Assembly (NCBI GenBank): GCA_037501455.1
Contig: CM074859.1
Coordinates: forward strand, 90,540,894-90,604,893
Source of the DNA: Lantana camara
Taxonomy: Eukaryota; Streptophyta; Magnoliopsida; Lamiales; Verbenaceae
Direction: 5' to 3'
Length of the DNA stretch: 64,000 bases
Shown here: positions 24,741-36,357 of the stretch, one piece after another
Numbering within the stretch: position 1 is the first letter of the stretch
How the letters are laid out: each line of letters starts with the position of its first letter
Translations under genes and position numbers: made by a program
The notes under the pieces: generated by a model
Database searches by the model: none
What the model was told of the DNA's origin: nothing
Seen by the model: only the letters and a program-made list of their open reading frames with translations

Positions 24741-25283
24741 GAATTACATGTAAACCCCAATTGAGTTTTTAAATAACAGAATATCCCCACATTTAGATTA
24801 AATAACACGAGACACCCAAATGAATTTTAAAATTACAAATGACCCCCCTCTCCCGTTAGAATTCTTGATAATTTTGTCAAAATTCTTATTCTAAATGAGT
24901 TTTTAAAACACAGAATTGAGAATACCCTCATAAATGAGTTTTTACATCTAAATTACTAATGAATACAATAGTTTTTAAATAATTTTTCTAATGAAGAGGG
25001 GTCGTTTATAATTTTAAAATTCATTTGGGTGTTCAATGTTAATAAATCAAAAAATGGGGGTCTTTTATTATTTTAAAATTCATTTGGGGTCTACACGTAA
25101 ATAATTCTATATATATATATATAATATTATATATTAATTAAGGATTTATATATATATATAAATTAATATAAATTTTTTTATTTAAATATATAGGCTTGCG
25201 AGTCACGAACCAGAAACAAAATGGCTTGAATTCAAACTTGGCTCGTCAGACTCGAGAGCCGACTCGACTCATTTGCATCCCTA
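24572..25283. mobile_element. Ac-like hAT foldback element
   Basis: Terminal inverted repeats are TAGGGATGCAAA / TTTGCATCCCTA, which fit the Ac-type hAT end (TAGGGATG). Near-matching 8-mers, CTCGACAG (24562-24569) and CTCGACAC (25284-25291), flank it, with two extra bases on the left, so the duplication is imperfect. Subterminal arrays are CCGAGCCGAACCGAGCC on the left and the complementary CTCG-rich DNA on the right. The middle holds an AT microsatellite and a smaller MITE. Confidence 0.75.
24737..25107. mobile_element. Small foldback MITE inside the AT repeat
   Basis: The ends GGGTGAATTACATGTAAACCCC and GGGGTCTACACGTAAATAATT are inverted copies with a few mismatches. Internal blocks also mirror each other (CCCAAATGAATTTTAAAATTA on the left, TTTTAAAATTCATTTGGG on the right, present twice). 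It sits inside (TA)n sequence, so a TA-type duplication cannot be resolved. Confidence 0.55.
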
Positions 25284-25291
25284 CTCGACAC

Positions 25292-26014
25292 TCAATTACA
25301 GTATAGTCGAAGAATCTTTTAACACATACATTGCCGGTACTGTCTCTTTTCCTTCTTGTAAAGGCCCAAAATGTTGAGATCTAACAACAAATCTTTATAG
25401 AGAGGCAAAGGCCACACGCTAAATTCGAGCCCACTAGGACCACATAAGAATTGTTGCAATCAAGATTCACAGAATTATTACTTGTTATAACCTTTTGAGT
25501 CAGGTGGACTGATCCCTTTCATGTTGTGATCGATCTACGATCTGCTTGAAACCAACTTGTAATTTCCCCCTCATGTTGTGAATTGTGATCAATCTGCGAG
25601 AAACTGACTTATAATTCCCCTTTTCTCAAGGCCCTTTTGAACAAAAAAGTGATATATATACCCTTCTCCTCTGTGTGTGTGTGTGTGAGAGAGAGAGAGA
25701 TTCAGCATGCATGATCACTATAAAATAAGAAATAATTCTTATCATTTCCACTCAAAAAGAAAAGTAATTGAACAAACAATGATCATTACAAAGATATGAA
25801 ATAACTTCTAAGTGTCTCATTTTTCACAAATTTCTCTCCTTTCCCTTCCCCTTCTTCTTCATTCAGTTTTCCCTAAACCCTAAGCTCTGAATGATCTTCT
25901 GGGACCAACAAATGGACAGTGTCTTTCTCAAATAAGAATTAAATGGAACAACACTATAAACTACACAGAGCACACTTCTGTAAACCCAAATATCTGGATT
26001 ACCAATAACAACAT
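25292..26014. other. Downstream region of the transporter gene
   Basis: No coding sequence is seen. It contains an imperfect duplication around 25510-25620 (CCCTCATGTTGTGA twice), a (TG)n(AG)n microsatellite at about 25672-25701, and the probable 3' UTR of the minus-strand transporter (roughly 25,800-26,014). Confidence 0.45.
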
Positions 26015-28748
26015 CTACCCCTTTAACTCACCAAGCTCAGCATCTTTGATAGGACCTGTTTCAATTCCCTCCTTCAACAATCTGAACTCCTCTTCTGTCA
26101 AACTGTTCTTCGAATTCGATATAATCTTCGAAGCCTGTTTTTCAACTTCCACAGCCCAACTATAAATTATCATTCCAACTACTGCAACAACCATACCTAA
26201 TATATTCTTGAAAGTCAGCTCAGAGTCAAACAGTAGCCATCCTAATGTAAGGACACAGACTGTTTTCATGTGACCTAAAACTTGGAAAGAAACAGCTGAA
26301 AAACGTCCGATGCAAAGATATTGGCTCACGTTGCAGAAGACGGCTAGAGAGCATGATAGGAGTATAAATAACTGCACATAGAGTCATTTGCATATAATTA
26401 TTCATCCATGTGGAAGAATGCATGTAATGTTGTAGTTGAGGAAAGGAAATGAGTGCTTACGATGGCTCCAGATGTAAACCTGTACTCAAAAATTAATTTG
26501 TTAGAAAGATAGTAGTCGACTAGAGGACCAAGCACAAGGAGGGATCCGGCTTGGATTGGAGCTGTTTTGCTCAGTAACTCGAACGATCCAATATTGTATT
26601 TCTTCTGCAAGGATCCAATTGACTGCACCAAGAAGAAAATCATTCAATCATCTTATTATCATAAATGTTGAACAGGAAAACATTGTATTTCTTATTTGAT
26701 TAGTATTATTATTTTCAAGAAGAGAAGCAGGGACCAATTGTAAGATGAGGAAACTGAGAGCATGTCATTCCTTAATGTGAAATCCATTTTGCTGTAGGGG
26801 ACACACTTGTGTAAATTGTAATGTTCCATGATGGCTGAAATGCTAAGTAAGGCACTTTTCATGCCGTGCATACAATAAATAGAGCCAAGAAACAGACTAA
26901 AAAGCAAGCCGAAGAGCAAAAGTTAAGAAATGAAGCAAAAATACAACAAAAGTATATGTATGTGCTTGTCCTTGTACTGTGGAATGGTCATAGTTTACCT
27001 ATAAATTCTAGATTAAATCAATATGTATGCATTCAATTGTTATCTTAAGAAAACCATACCATATTCAGGAAAGGTACATTGTACTCACAATTTGCTGTAA
27101 GGACGTTGAGAAAACTGCAACACACGCGCATATAAATCCTCTGGCGTTCACTTTGACATCGGTCACTGTGCAAACACCGACACCTATAACCACAACCACA
27201 ACGGACATCTTAACTTCGTTCGTGTACTTCTTATTATGAAGGAGCCATTCCATTACACAAACCACTGGAATCATGCTCAATTTTGATATCTACACCAAAA
27301 GTTTATGACAACTGATTAGATGAATAGAAAAGAATATATTCGCAAAGATGTAATGAAAAAGAACAAAATCTAGCTGATATCAAGGAATGGTGAATCTAAC
27401 AGTGCATATTGTAAAGGAAAAAAGAAATTGTGGTAATGTATTTATTTTGATCTCCACATTCATCTAGATGATTACGAAACAAGTACTTTACAAGAATAGC
27501 AAATTGATTAATCATATGTGATTAGGAATTCTAGTATGTCAACTTACTGTATATATGTTACTCATCACCAGTGACAAATTAATAATAGGAGGAGAATAGT
27601 TCATCCCTCTTCAATATTTTGGTACAGCAGGGTTATGTCAAGTTTACATTCAAATCGCAGAATGACTAGAAAAATTTTCACGAATCAATGATAAGAAACC
27701 AACTCATTATTAGATTAATATATTGTTTGAGAAAACAGCGGTAAATAGCACTCCAAATATAGCCATGTTTGATGCACCTAAGTGTAAACATATATGTGAG
27801 TATTATCGAATCATTACTTGGTAAAATCCAACCGAGTTTAGCATGAGGCTGAAATTCATCCCCGTGATAGACATATTTGCTACAAGTGAGAACCATAGAA
27901 GTTCCCAAAATGGTACGTGCTTCGATGCAGACAATCCCGCAGCATTGGATATCATGCCAACGAGTGCCGTAACAGCAAAATGGAAACCAGTCAACGTCGT
28001 GGCTGCAAATAGCAAAACATTTAATAAACAATGAAGTGGCATTAAAATTGAAGACATTCAATCAGTTAAACATAATCATAGAGTTGTATTAAATTAATAT
28101 GAAGATCATATAATACAATTGAAAACACGCAATTAGTTCAACATAACTTATTTGGTTGGTAAAGTAACAACATTCATGAAAAAATATAATGAGAACTCAA
28201 CAATGATTACAAGTTAGAACATTGAATGAAAGTACCACACGAATTCACAACCAAATATGGGCCGACATGATTCTTGGGGGATTTATCGGAAGTGTTGGCC
28301 TAAAGAGCTTATGATGAAATGAGCCCAACGGTTAGAGAGTTAACTCAAGAAAAAGTTGTTCTGCATAACAGAAGCTAAAATGCATGTTCAGATCCAATGG
28401 AGATAGGAAACAGCCAATCTTATCATTAACTTAGCACAGAGTATCAACGGCGAAATGAGCTAATCTCTAAGAAAAATCAGCATGCAACACATCTCAAAGT
28501 AGTTTCTGAAGATACCAAGAACACAAAAAGAAGAAAGAAGAAAAGGTAACACATGCGGGCTAAGATCTAGGAACACAAAATAACAAGTAATTAAGCAATT
28601 GAGAGCGAAACTAACCAAAGCTAAAAGAATATCCGTTGTTGGACATGAGTTGTTTATTTGCCATGATGATTCCCACAGAACTGACAACATTCATCGCCCA
28701 CGCTCCCACATCGGACACCGCCGACGATGATTTCTTCTCCGCCTCCAT
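26015..28748 (-). CDS. UDP-rhamnose/UDP-galactose transporter-like protein, 5 exons
   Basis: A nucleotide-sugar/triose-phosphate transporter-family membrane protein, expected in the Golgi to import nucleotide sugars for wall polysaccharide synthesis (family knowledge from Arabidopsis URGT proteins). Exons on the minus strand: 28748-28616, 28002-27818, 27289-27089, 26622-26461, 26371-26015; all GT-AG. The joined frame is 1038 nt, 345 aa, normal for the family. The start is [20 protein letters not shown]. Typical segments follow: [113 protein letters not shown], and [20 protein letters not shown]. About ten hydrophobic stretches and a charged C-terminal tail (ELGELKG) are visible. The exact sugar cannot be told from sequence. 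Confidence 0.95.
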
Positions 28749-29260
28749 TTCCCGATCTCTCTCTCTCTCTCCCACCCTCTCCTCTCTCGCACTAACTACA
28801 CCTCAACGACACGCTACTCGCAGCTTCCAGCAGGTAATTTCTCAAACAGATCCGCCGCTCAACAACGAAAACAGGGGGAGAGCGGAAACAACGAAGCACT
28901 CGGATGGAAAAAATCTCACATCGAGCACGATCTTTTATCACAGGAAAACCGATTCATCCAGAAATCACGACGAACAAAAGCAATTGCAATGAAGATTTGA
29001 ATGCAGAAAAACGGAAATGGCGTGTGGGGAAATTGAGAAAAAATGCAGGGAAGAGAGAGAAGCAGATCTGAGAGAGTGTGGAAGAGGGAATTTCTTTTCT
29101 TTTTTCTCCCAAAATTTTCACGCTTTTTTCACTTTCTCCGTCCCTATTTTGGCCTTTTTACATTTTTTTCACGCTGTTCCTACTTCCTATCGCGTCCATA
29201 TAACGGCTCCTTTCCTTTGTATATAAAGATAAAGAAAAAACAACTTACCATTTTATTATG
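28749..29260 (-). promoter_or_regulatory. 5' leader and promoter of the transporter gene
   Basis: Immediately upstream of the ATG is a GA/CT-rich stretch (28755-28795), typical of plant 5' leaders. A TATA-like TTTATATA (minus strand) lies at about 29220-29228, some 470 bp upstream of the ATG. No coding sequence is seen; open frames here are leader shadows. Confidence 0.35.
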
Positions 29261-31552
29261 ATTTTTTAAATATTTTAAATAATGATTCAAAAATTTTAGA
29301 TCGTTTAGATGTTAGCACGCGCCTCATTCCTGATAAAAAGTTAATAATTTTAGGGAAAAATTAAACCACCTGTTAATATCTAACTAGTCGAGATATCAAT
29401 TTGAAAATTTTTATAAAATAAATATGATATTTTGAAATTTTACAAAGTATAAATGACAATTTAAAATATTTAAAAATTTAAATAAAAAATTAAAAAAGCC
29501 ATCATAACATAAGAAGTAAATTGTTTTTTTTTTTTCTCTCTATGTATAATATTTTTTTAACAAAATTATTATTAATTATTTAAATACTTGGATGAAATTC
29601 GAATCCGTGATACGGGTTAGAGGTGAAAATGCATAACTTTTTTCTTGGCATATATATACACGAATGATGCATTCAATTGTTTCATCATTTCTATACTTTT
29701 TATTTTACCATAGTCTTTTTATTTATTTTAATAATAATAATGATAATAAATTATATAAGTGATGATGTTGGTTTGAGACATTGAGCTGAGTGCTGACCCT
29801 TGTCTGTTTCAAAATCCAACCCACTTGAGTTGGACATGGTCAGAGTCAGACTCCTTAGATGTAGAATTTAATTTTCAATAAGTGGTCAATATATTCCATA
29901 CTTTAATTTTATTCAATAAATATAGGAAAGTTAGATATATATCCTCAATTTTTTTTGAAGTGGGTATTACTTTGTTATTCAGTTATTTATTCTATTTATA
30001 TTAAAAGGTGGGGGCCCAATAATTAACCAAATATTCTTTAAGGTCCAGGTAATTAACCTACGCTAATTATTATTTTAGAATTATTTTTAGCTCAAAATTA
30101 TATAATATGACATTCTTAGTGTATATATTCATGTTTCTGTCCAGTGTATTAAGGATCTCCTCTCCGCGATGCACAACAGTATACTTATAAATATTTCTAT
30201 TTTACAACGTTCAAGACGAGTCTATTTTTAATATAAATTATGAAATATTTTAATGTTCATAATATTGTTTTAAAGAGGATGATCCTCAAGTTCATTCCCG
30301 TTGATAAGGATAGCAACTGTGTTCGAATCTGTCTCAATATTAATTTTCTCAAATTTTGGTTTTTCGGCGAGGAGACTCTCACGAACTCCAAGAAGCTCCA
30401 CGGATTTGATTGAGACTTCTTTCAAATTATAAAAATACCTGAATAAATATTTTCTATTTACATTACGAACTGAAAATTACAAATTTAAAACAGTTGCAGA
30501 ATTTGCATTTTAATACACATTCCCATCAAAATTTGATTCACTTAGTTAATACACAAACATTTCTCCTAAATGGAGCAATATTGAGAAGTTCAAACATAAT
30601 TTGGTATTATATTTGGTTGAATGGAATGCTATTTAAAACTTGGAAGTATCGTATAAAAATTTCGATTTACACGGATGTTTATGTAAGAATTGAGTTGCTA
30701 TCGTTTAAATTGCACTCCAAATTATGTGGTGTAGACGTTCATGTAACTTGTAAGTTTGGACTAAGTTGTTTTTTTTTTTTAATTTTTAAACGATTTGCAC
30801 AAATTTAACTACTTGATAAAAATTCTATAAACCGTGTATACAAATTAAAATTTTCCATTTTAGAGGGGCTAAATGCCCTAAAAGGTCAATTGGTTTAACT
30901 ATATGAGTTGCTAGATTGTTTAAACAATGTTCACGTTTTAAATCCTGATCTCATGTCATCAATAGAGCAATAGAGTTGAGCAAATCATTCTTGTAATAGC
31001 CCTACACTGCTTAAAAAAAAACCAAAGTGGAAGAATCAAACATTTTTTTGTAAGTTAAAGAAAATGAATATGAATATACTTTTAAATAATAGAAAAATAT
31101 TTAAAACATTCAAACTACCTTTCAACTTGTTTTTAATAATTTCTTGATAAGGAATTAATATTATATTTAACTTTTTTTCAATAAAAATATTTAAATTCCT
31201 CTCAAAACCTAATAAATGAAAGAATTTATAATTCATTAGCAAATTACAGAGGTGAAATAAACTATAACTTCTAAAATCAAAGAAGATCTGACTTTAGATA
31301 TGCATGTATAACTAAAAGAGATTTAGATGTGATTTTTCCGAAATAAAAAATGCGTTCAATTTATTGGTCTAGTCTTGTGACGAATTTTTAAAAACGATAC
31401 TTTTTATAAAACGAGTTAATAAAATGGTATTAATTCTAAATTGGTGAATATTTTTTATTACTTGTAGATGGCATCCGCGAGACTTAATATTTTTTTAATA
31501 TTTAATCGACCTCGCAGTCGCAGGTAGCATTCATAAAATTTAATATTTTATA
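29261..31552. other. AT-rich intergenic DNA
   Basis: A long AT-rich stretch with scattered A and T runs and short AAT-type repeats. A 104-codon open frame at 30494-30808 has no domain and a chance-like composition. I see no gene or bounded element here. Confidence 0.5.
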
Positions 31553-31683
31553 ATATTTTTTGAGATTTTTTTTTTTTAACATACGCACACTCAAACGAGA
31601 TTTGAACCCAGAACCCAGACCCTGCCTTGTGAAATGAACTCATTAACCACTTGAATCAATCCTTATTGACATATTTTTTAAGA
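31553..31683 (-). mobile_element. tRNA-derived SINE with 13-bp duplication
   Basis: Minus-strand reading gives an A-box-like GATTCAAGTGGTTAATGAG, then about 40 nt later a B-box-like GGGTTCAAATCTCG, then TGAGTGTGCG and a tail of 12 A (T, 31566-31577). Flanks are ATATTTTTTGAGA (31553-31565) and ATATTTTTTAAGA (31671-31683), a 13-bp duplication with one mismatch. The body is 31566-31670. A related copy lies at 40669-40870. Confidence 0.72.
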
Positions 31684-32795
31684 CTTTGCCCGCGACAATT
31701 AATTCTTTTTAATTTCGCCCATGGCATGAGCGAGTTTCTTTAGACTATTTTTTCTTTTGTATTTTTCAATATCATCTAATTAAGTGTTAATAAAATAATT
31801 CAATAGTTTACATAGCATCATTCTATAAAAAGTCTAAATTTTTTGATCCTTAAAACAATTCTCGAGGAAAATGTTATTTTTAGTATAATGTGTTTTAGAT
31901 CATTGTAGTCGACGTTTCAAATAGTCACAGTAAAAGAATCAAATCTCTCGTAGGCAATATACCAATATCGGTTGACTGCATCTTACCTGATTCATTTGAA
32001 GTTTCTCATAAAAAAAATCCTAGACAATATTCCAGTAACGGTTGACTGCATCTTACTTTAACGTCCATCAAGAATGGAACAAGAAAAACATTCAGAAAGC
32101 AATTTCATTTCACCAAATTATATCAATGACAACTAAATTAATTAACTAGGAGCACAAAACAAGAATCGGAGATGAGAAGATACATTTTTAGAAGTTAATA
32201 TATCTTACTACCTAAAACAAACTCACAAGATTGAGTTCATTTAAAGTTACTAAAGTTAATCTAAAGACTAATTAAAACCTAAACCTTAAGTTTCCAGACC
32301 AAAATTGCGCAATTAAAGCTAAAGGTAAAACCCACAAAAGATCCTAACTTAAGAACAAATTAACAAAATAAATCCATTTATACTCTTTTATAATCTACCA
32401 AAAATTTATCGATTAAGATTATTTTAAACCTTTGATTCCCAAAGTAGAGTAAGGTTAAACTTAATGGACGCTGACGTTTGTAGGCAGATTGAGTATTTCG
32501 AACCCAATACGGTACTGATCGAAGAAGCTGAAAACATCATCATTAAGGTGTAGGTGAACGTGGTGTTGAAAGTACACCTGAGATTAATGGAGTCGGGATT
32601 GGTGTTGATCAAGCAGCACAAATTTTGCATGTTCACCAATATTTTATAAAATACGGGGATTGCATGTTTACTAAATCAAATATTTTATAAAGAACAAAAC
32701 TTGACATTTATATTAAAATTTATTTTTAAATGTCAAACAATATATTAAATACAATAAATAATTAATATATAATCTATGCATGAATAAGGAAATAG

Positions 32796-32842
<47 letters not shown>

Positions 32843-33129
32843 AAACTCACTCTCTCACACATATATATTATTACATAAAATAAATGTCATTTATATAACA
32901 CATTCGATATAAAATAGTGATAATACATTTAATATAAAAATATTTTTAATTATATACTTTATTATTACTATTATTATTATTATTATTAATGAAATAAGTT
33001 TAAAATTTTTGTTTCATTCCTAACTTTATTACTTGGCGTACCAATCATAGTAATGTCATAATAAAGTCATTCCATTCATTTGTTACAAAGTTCATTCCTT
33101 TCGTGCATACCAATCATGTCGTTAGTTCA
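31684..33129. other. AT-rich DNA with a possible gene fragment
   Basis: Mostly AT-rich. At about 32455-32640 (plus strand) lower-AT DNA reads MDADVCRQIEYFEPNTVLIE, then a stop, then VNVVLKVHLRLMESG and LVLIKQHKFCMFTN. This looks like decayed coding sequence, but I do not recognise it. An (AT)n microsatellite is at about 32800-32840. Confidence 0.35.
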
Positions 33130-33400
33130 ACCCAAAGATAAAGACTCTTGGTCTCGTCTCTTTCTCTTTTCTTATTTATTTATTTATTTTATAACCCCCA
33201 CGTCCTTTTAATTTCTTTTCTCTCTCTCATCACTTCAACTCTTTTTTTATCTAATTTTTAATTTTAATTATTAATATGAAACTATCTTATGCTATTTATT
33301 TATCGTAATTTAGTTATTATATTAAAAATAATTATAGAATATATATTTAAATAATAATAATTTTTTATTTACACATGCATCGAATGTGCGGAGTTACTAA
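33130..33400 (+). mobile_element. Helitron 3' part
   Basis: It ends with a short hairpin (ACATGCAT...AATGTGCGG) and TTACTAA followed by T, a CTRR-type Helitron end at 33397-33400. The upstream T-rich body (ATTTATTTATTTATTTTATAAC, CACGTC..TTTCTC) matches the Helitron ending at 40616. No canonical 5' TC start was found, so it is a truncated copy or the start has diverged. It abuts the AP2 pseudogene. Confidence 0.55.
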
Positions 33401-33404
33401 TATT

Positions 33405-34820
33405 ATATCAAGTCGAAGTTTGTGACAGCGTTGATTCCTCTGTATTCTATTGCTGCAATGTCGTAAGCACGAGCTGCCTCTTATTGCGTACCTATAAAAG
33501 ATGTCAAAAGTTTAAATAAATATGTTACATAGAAATGATTTCTAATCTTCCGATCCTTCCTTCCCATCGCCCGTTATGATGGTGCCTGCATATTTATCCA
33601 TCAAATTTATTTTTTAAAATATTTATTCTTTATAAAGATGATAATACTACCTTCAATATTAATGATGCATCGACATCCCTTAAGGTTTGATCTAGGTTTG
33701 AGAAATTACAAAAACTTCCCCTAACATATTCTAAGATTTGGCCTTGTGCATCTTATTAGAGCCGTTTTTAAAAGTTTTTCTACAAAAAAAACGTGAATTT
33801 AAAATCAAATATTGATAACTAAGTTTTATGGTCACAAAAAGGTCTTCATAAAACAACTACAGATGACTATGCCGACAGCCGACCGCCGACCAAATAAAAA
33901 TTCTTCAACAGGGGATGTTTATGTAATTATTTGAAACCTCAGGGTATGTCAACATAATCAAGGATACCTTGCAACTCCTCTGTACTCTGATACCCCTCTC
34001 GAGAATCCACTGCTTTTTCTGCATTACCGTAAAATCAGCTAAAATTCAATTTCACACACGAGCACTGATAATTAAGGTTATATTACACCAATCGTCAGAT
34101 TCTTACCTTCTTAGTGAAGCTAGACACTCTTCTTTCGTAACCGTCTGCATGCATGATTTCAATATCTCCCTTATAGTCAGAGATCTGCACAAAACGTCAA
34201 CCGTAGTTGTAAGAATCTGACGCTTATTCAGACAAGTGAAAAACCAAATTATTTCAACAAGCATCACCGGAAAATTAGTAGAAGTTGATGTTCCCAAATA
34301 CTTAATTGCAGCTAATTAGTCATATGCTCTTGCTGCTGCTTCCTCATCATCATAAGCCCCTGCAAAAATATAGTGTAAAATATGAATACCATCAGTTAAT
34401 GTCCTGCCATGTAATCATCTTGAAAATACACCAATCCGTTTAGTCAGAATTCAACTTACCAAGATACACTGATCCATATTCAATTTCGGTCCTGAAGAGC
34501 AGATCATGAAAGAAAACACAAGATTTTATGTTAGGCAAACACAATATCAATCTTGGAACAAAATCACAATAGAAAGCACTAGAAGATTGTAATATGTAAA
34601 CCTTGCTTTCCCTTTTTCTTCTGAGTTACATTCCATGACAATTTGTCCCACAAATGTGCTTCATATCTCCCGGTCCAGCGATGCCTGCTCACATCGCGGT
34701 ATCTTGAGCTTCTTTTCATAGTTGCTGCTGCAGACGAACCTTCCTGACTCTCCCGCTGTTGCCCATTACAACCGACCAAAGCCGAACCCTTATGATCCCT
34801 TCGCGGCTTCGCCTTCGTTT
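33405..34820 (-). pseudogene. AP2-domain transcription factor pseudogene (At2g41710-like)
   Basis: Minus-strand segments align in order with a two-AP2-domain plant regulator. Exons seen: 34820-34602 ([37 protein letters not shown]), a 9-bp mini-exon 34468-34460 (TGTATCTTG, for VYL), 34359-34268 (GAYDDEEAAARAYD, then an in-frame TAA, then LAAIKYLGTSTSTNFP), 34184-34107 (ISDYKGDIEIM, then a 4-bp ATGC-type insertion shifting the frame to QTVTKEECLASLRR), 34018-33968 (KSSGFSRGVSEYRGVA), about 33585-33530 (HHHNGRWEGRIGR) and 33491-33405 (a TAA inside, then EAARAYDIAAIEYRGINAVT). A MITE sits between the fifth and sixth segments. Two stops plus one frameshift rule out an intact product. Splice sites are largely preserved, so decay is recent or the copy came by segmental duplication. 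Confidence 0.9.
33683..33965. mobile_element. Foldback MITE in the AP2 pseudogene
   Basis: The left arm AAGGTTTGATCTAGGTTTGAGA with ATTACAAAAACTTCCCCT pairs with the right arm AGGGGATGTTTATGTAATTA and TTTGAAACCTCAGGGTATG. The same family is in GDI intron 12 and MTHFR intron 10. The right end touches the splice donor of the fifth AP2 segment. Borders approximate. Confidence 0.55.
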
Positions 34821-35164
34821 AACACTCACTTTTGCACAATTTGTTACTGTAGCATCCATGTTCGGTGTTTCTTGCTCTAAAATTTTCTCCATACATGTAT
34901 GTGTCTCTGGTTGGTTATGTATTCTTTTGTTCTATAACTTGAATCTTAAATCTTGCTTATTTACAGGCTATCAGATTTCGTGCTGTTTTTGGGCATGTTA
35001 TGTCAACATGAAAATGGATTTCAAGTATTGAACCATATTTGATATGGGAAACCAAGATGAGTAATATTCTATAAATCATGAACATCTGTCGATTTACCGT
35101 CAATTACCTCGTACAAAACCGCGCTTGCTCTTTTTAGGGCCATTCTTCCACCCTACCCACTACC
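34821..35164. other. Spacer between AP2 pseudogene and B3 gene
   Basis: No gene is recognised. It may hold decayed N-terminal AP2 sequence and the 3' flank of the B3 gene, but no motif supports either. Confidence 0.3.
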
Positions 35165-35400
35165 CATTAAATAACAATTAATCAAGAAGCAAGAACAATA
35201 ACAACTAATCAAGCAGCAAGAACAAGATAAACAACTGCAATCAAGCAGCTAGAACAAAATAACTACTAATCAAGCAGCAAGAACAAGGTAAACAACTGTA
35301 ATCAAGCAGCTAGAACAAACTGTCAGCTCTCATCAAGCAGTAATGAAGCAGCAAGAACAGAATAACAACTGTAATGAAGCAGCAAGAACAAGATAAACTT
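35165..35400. repeat. Minisatellite, AATCAAGCAGCAAGAACAA-type units
   Basis: About seven or eight irregular copies of a unit like AATCAAGCAGCAAGAACAA, joined by GATAAACAACTGT-type linkers, run from about 35,175 to 35,395. Variants have AGCTAGAACAA or TGAAGCAGC. It lies just downstream of the B3 gene stop codon (35,445) and may be in its 3' UTR. Confidence 0.75.
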
Positions 35401-35444
35401 GACAGAATGTTGGCATCATTTAATCCTCGGAGCTCAATTTGATT

Positions 35445-36350
35445 CTAGCCCAAACAGACCGATTTCACGGATGTCAATAGTTCTCCATGTTTAGCCTTTT
35501 TCAGGACCTTCACTAGAAAGATATTCCTTGAGCCTGCCATCAACTCAATCGAGATTTCACTCCCGACAAGCAGTTTCTGAGCTGAGATGAAATCATTCCA
35601 CCCTGTCCAAGCTTCAATCCTTTGCGGTTTGTTTTGTCTGGTGACTCTGGTCACAACAACCGGCCATTGTTTCCCACTTGGATCCACCAATATGATTCCT
35701 GTCTTCTGGGCTACTAATCCAGCTTTGTCAGCAAAGCCCTTCGTGATGGCCTGAAAAACATCACAATGTTTTTATACAAATAATACATTGTCAAAAGATA
35801 TATTGAAATAGAGAGAGACAGTTGGGGGAGTTTCACCGCAAAATACTTATGGTAGCTCGACAGCTTGAGGTGTAATCGTGGACCTCCTGCGTTCATTTCA
35901 TGAGCATTAGCATGGGAAGACTCCTCATGAGCATTAGCATGGGAAGAAGGCAACTCCTCCTTGCAGCCGGTAAAAAAGTTAAAGATGGAAACTTTGAAGG
36001 TCGACTTCTTGATCAGCTCGAAGAGCAAATAATTTATGCTGAGTTGGTTATCTTTTACAAACTTTGGCCATCCTTCTCCGATGTAGTGTTTGCCATTTCT
36101 CTCCTCTATCTTCACTTCCCAAGAATAATGACTGTATTCAGTTTCAAGATTAAACTTCTCACTCATCACTTGCTTGTGTAATCTTGCGAATGGTGTCGGA
36201 ATCAGCTGCAATGCAGGAAGTATGACAACGTGTGTTCAGTAAAGAGAAACAAGTCATCTTTAAAGGGATCTCAAGACTTACGAGTTTGGTCGAAGAAATT
36301 TCGCCAGTGAAAACTTGCACGAACCTCAACCGATTAAGACCGCTAGACAT
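35445..36350 (-). CDS. Two-domain B3 (REM-type) transcription factor, 3 exons
   Basis: B3 domains bind DNA in plant regulators; REM members act mainly in reproductive tissue (family knowledge). Exons on the minus strand: 36350-36282, 36205-35837, 35750-35445; GT-AG; 744 nt, 247 aa. The start is MSSGLNRLRFVQVF. The first B3 domain (about residues 10-100) has FTGEISSTKLLIP, SWEVKIEERNGKHYIGEGW and FVKDNQLS. A linker follows with an exact direct repeat of SSHANAHE (DNA 35897-35950). The second B3 domain (about 135-235) has KGFADKAGLV, IILVDPSGKQWPVVVTRVT and WNDFISAQKLLVGSEISIEL. No stop or frameshift occurs in it. A leader intron separates the ATG from an upstream exon near 37,260-37,330. Confidence 0.9.
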
Positions 36351-36357
36351 CCTGTGA

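Noticed and set aside
30494..30808. 104-codon frame in AT-rich DNA
   Set aside because: No recognisable domain, no splice or promoter context, and composition like the flanking non-coding DNA.
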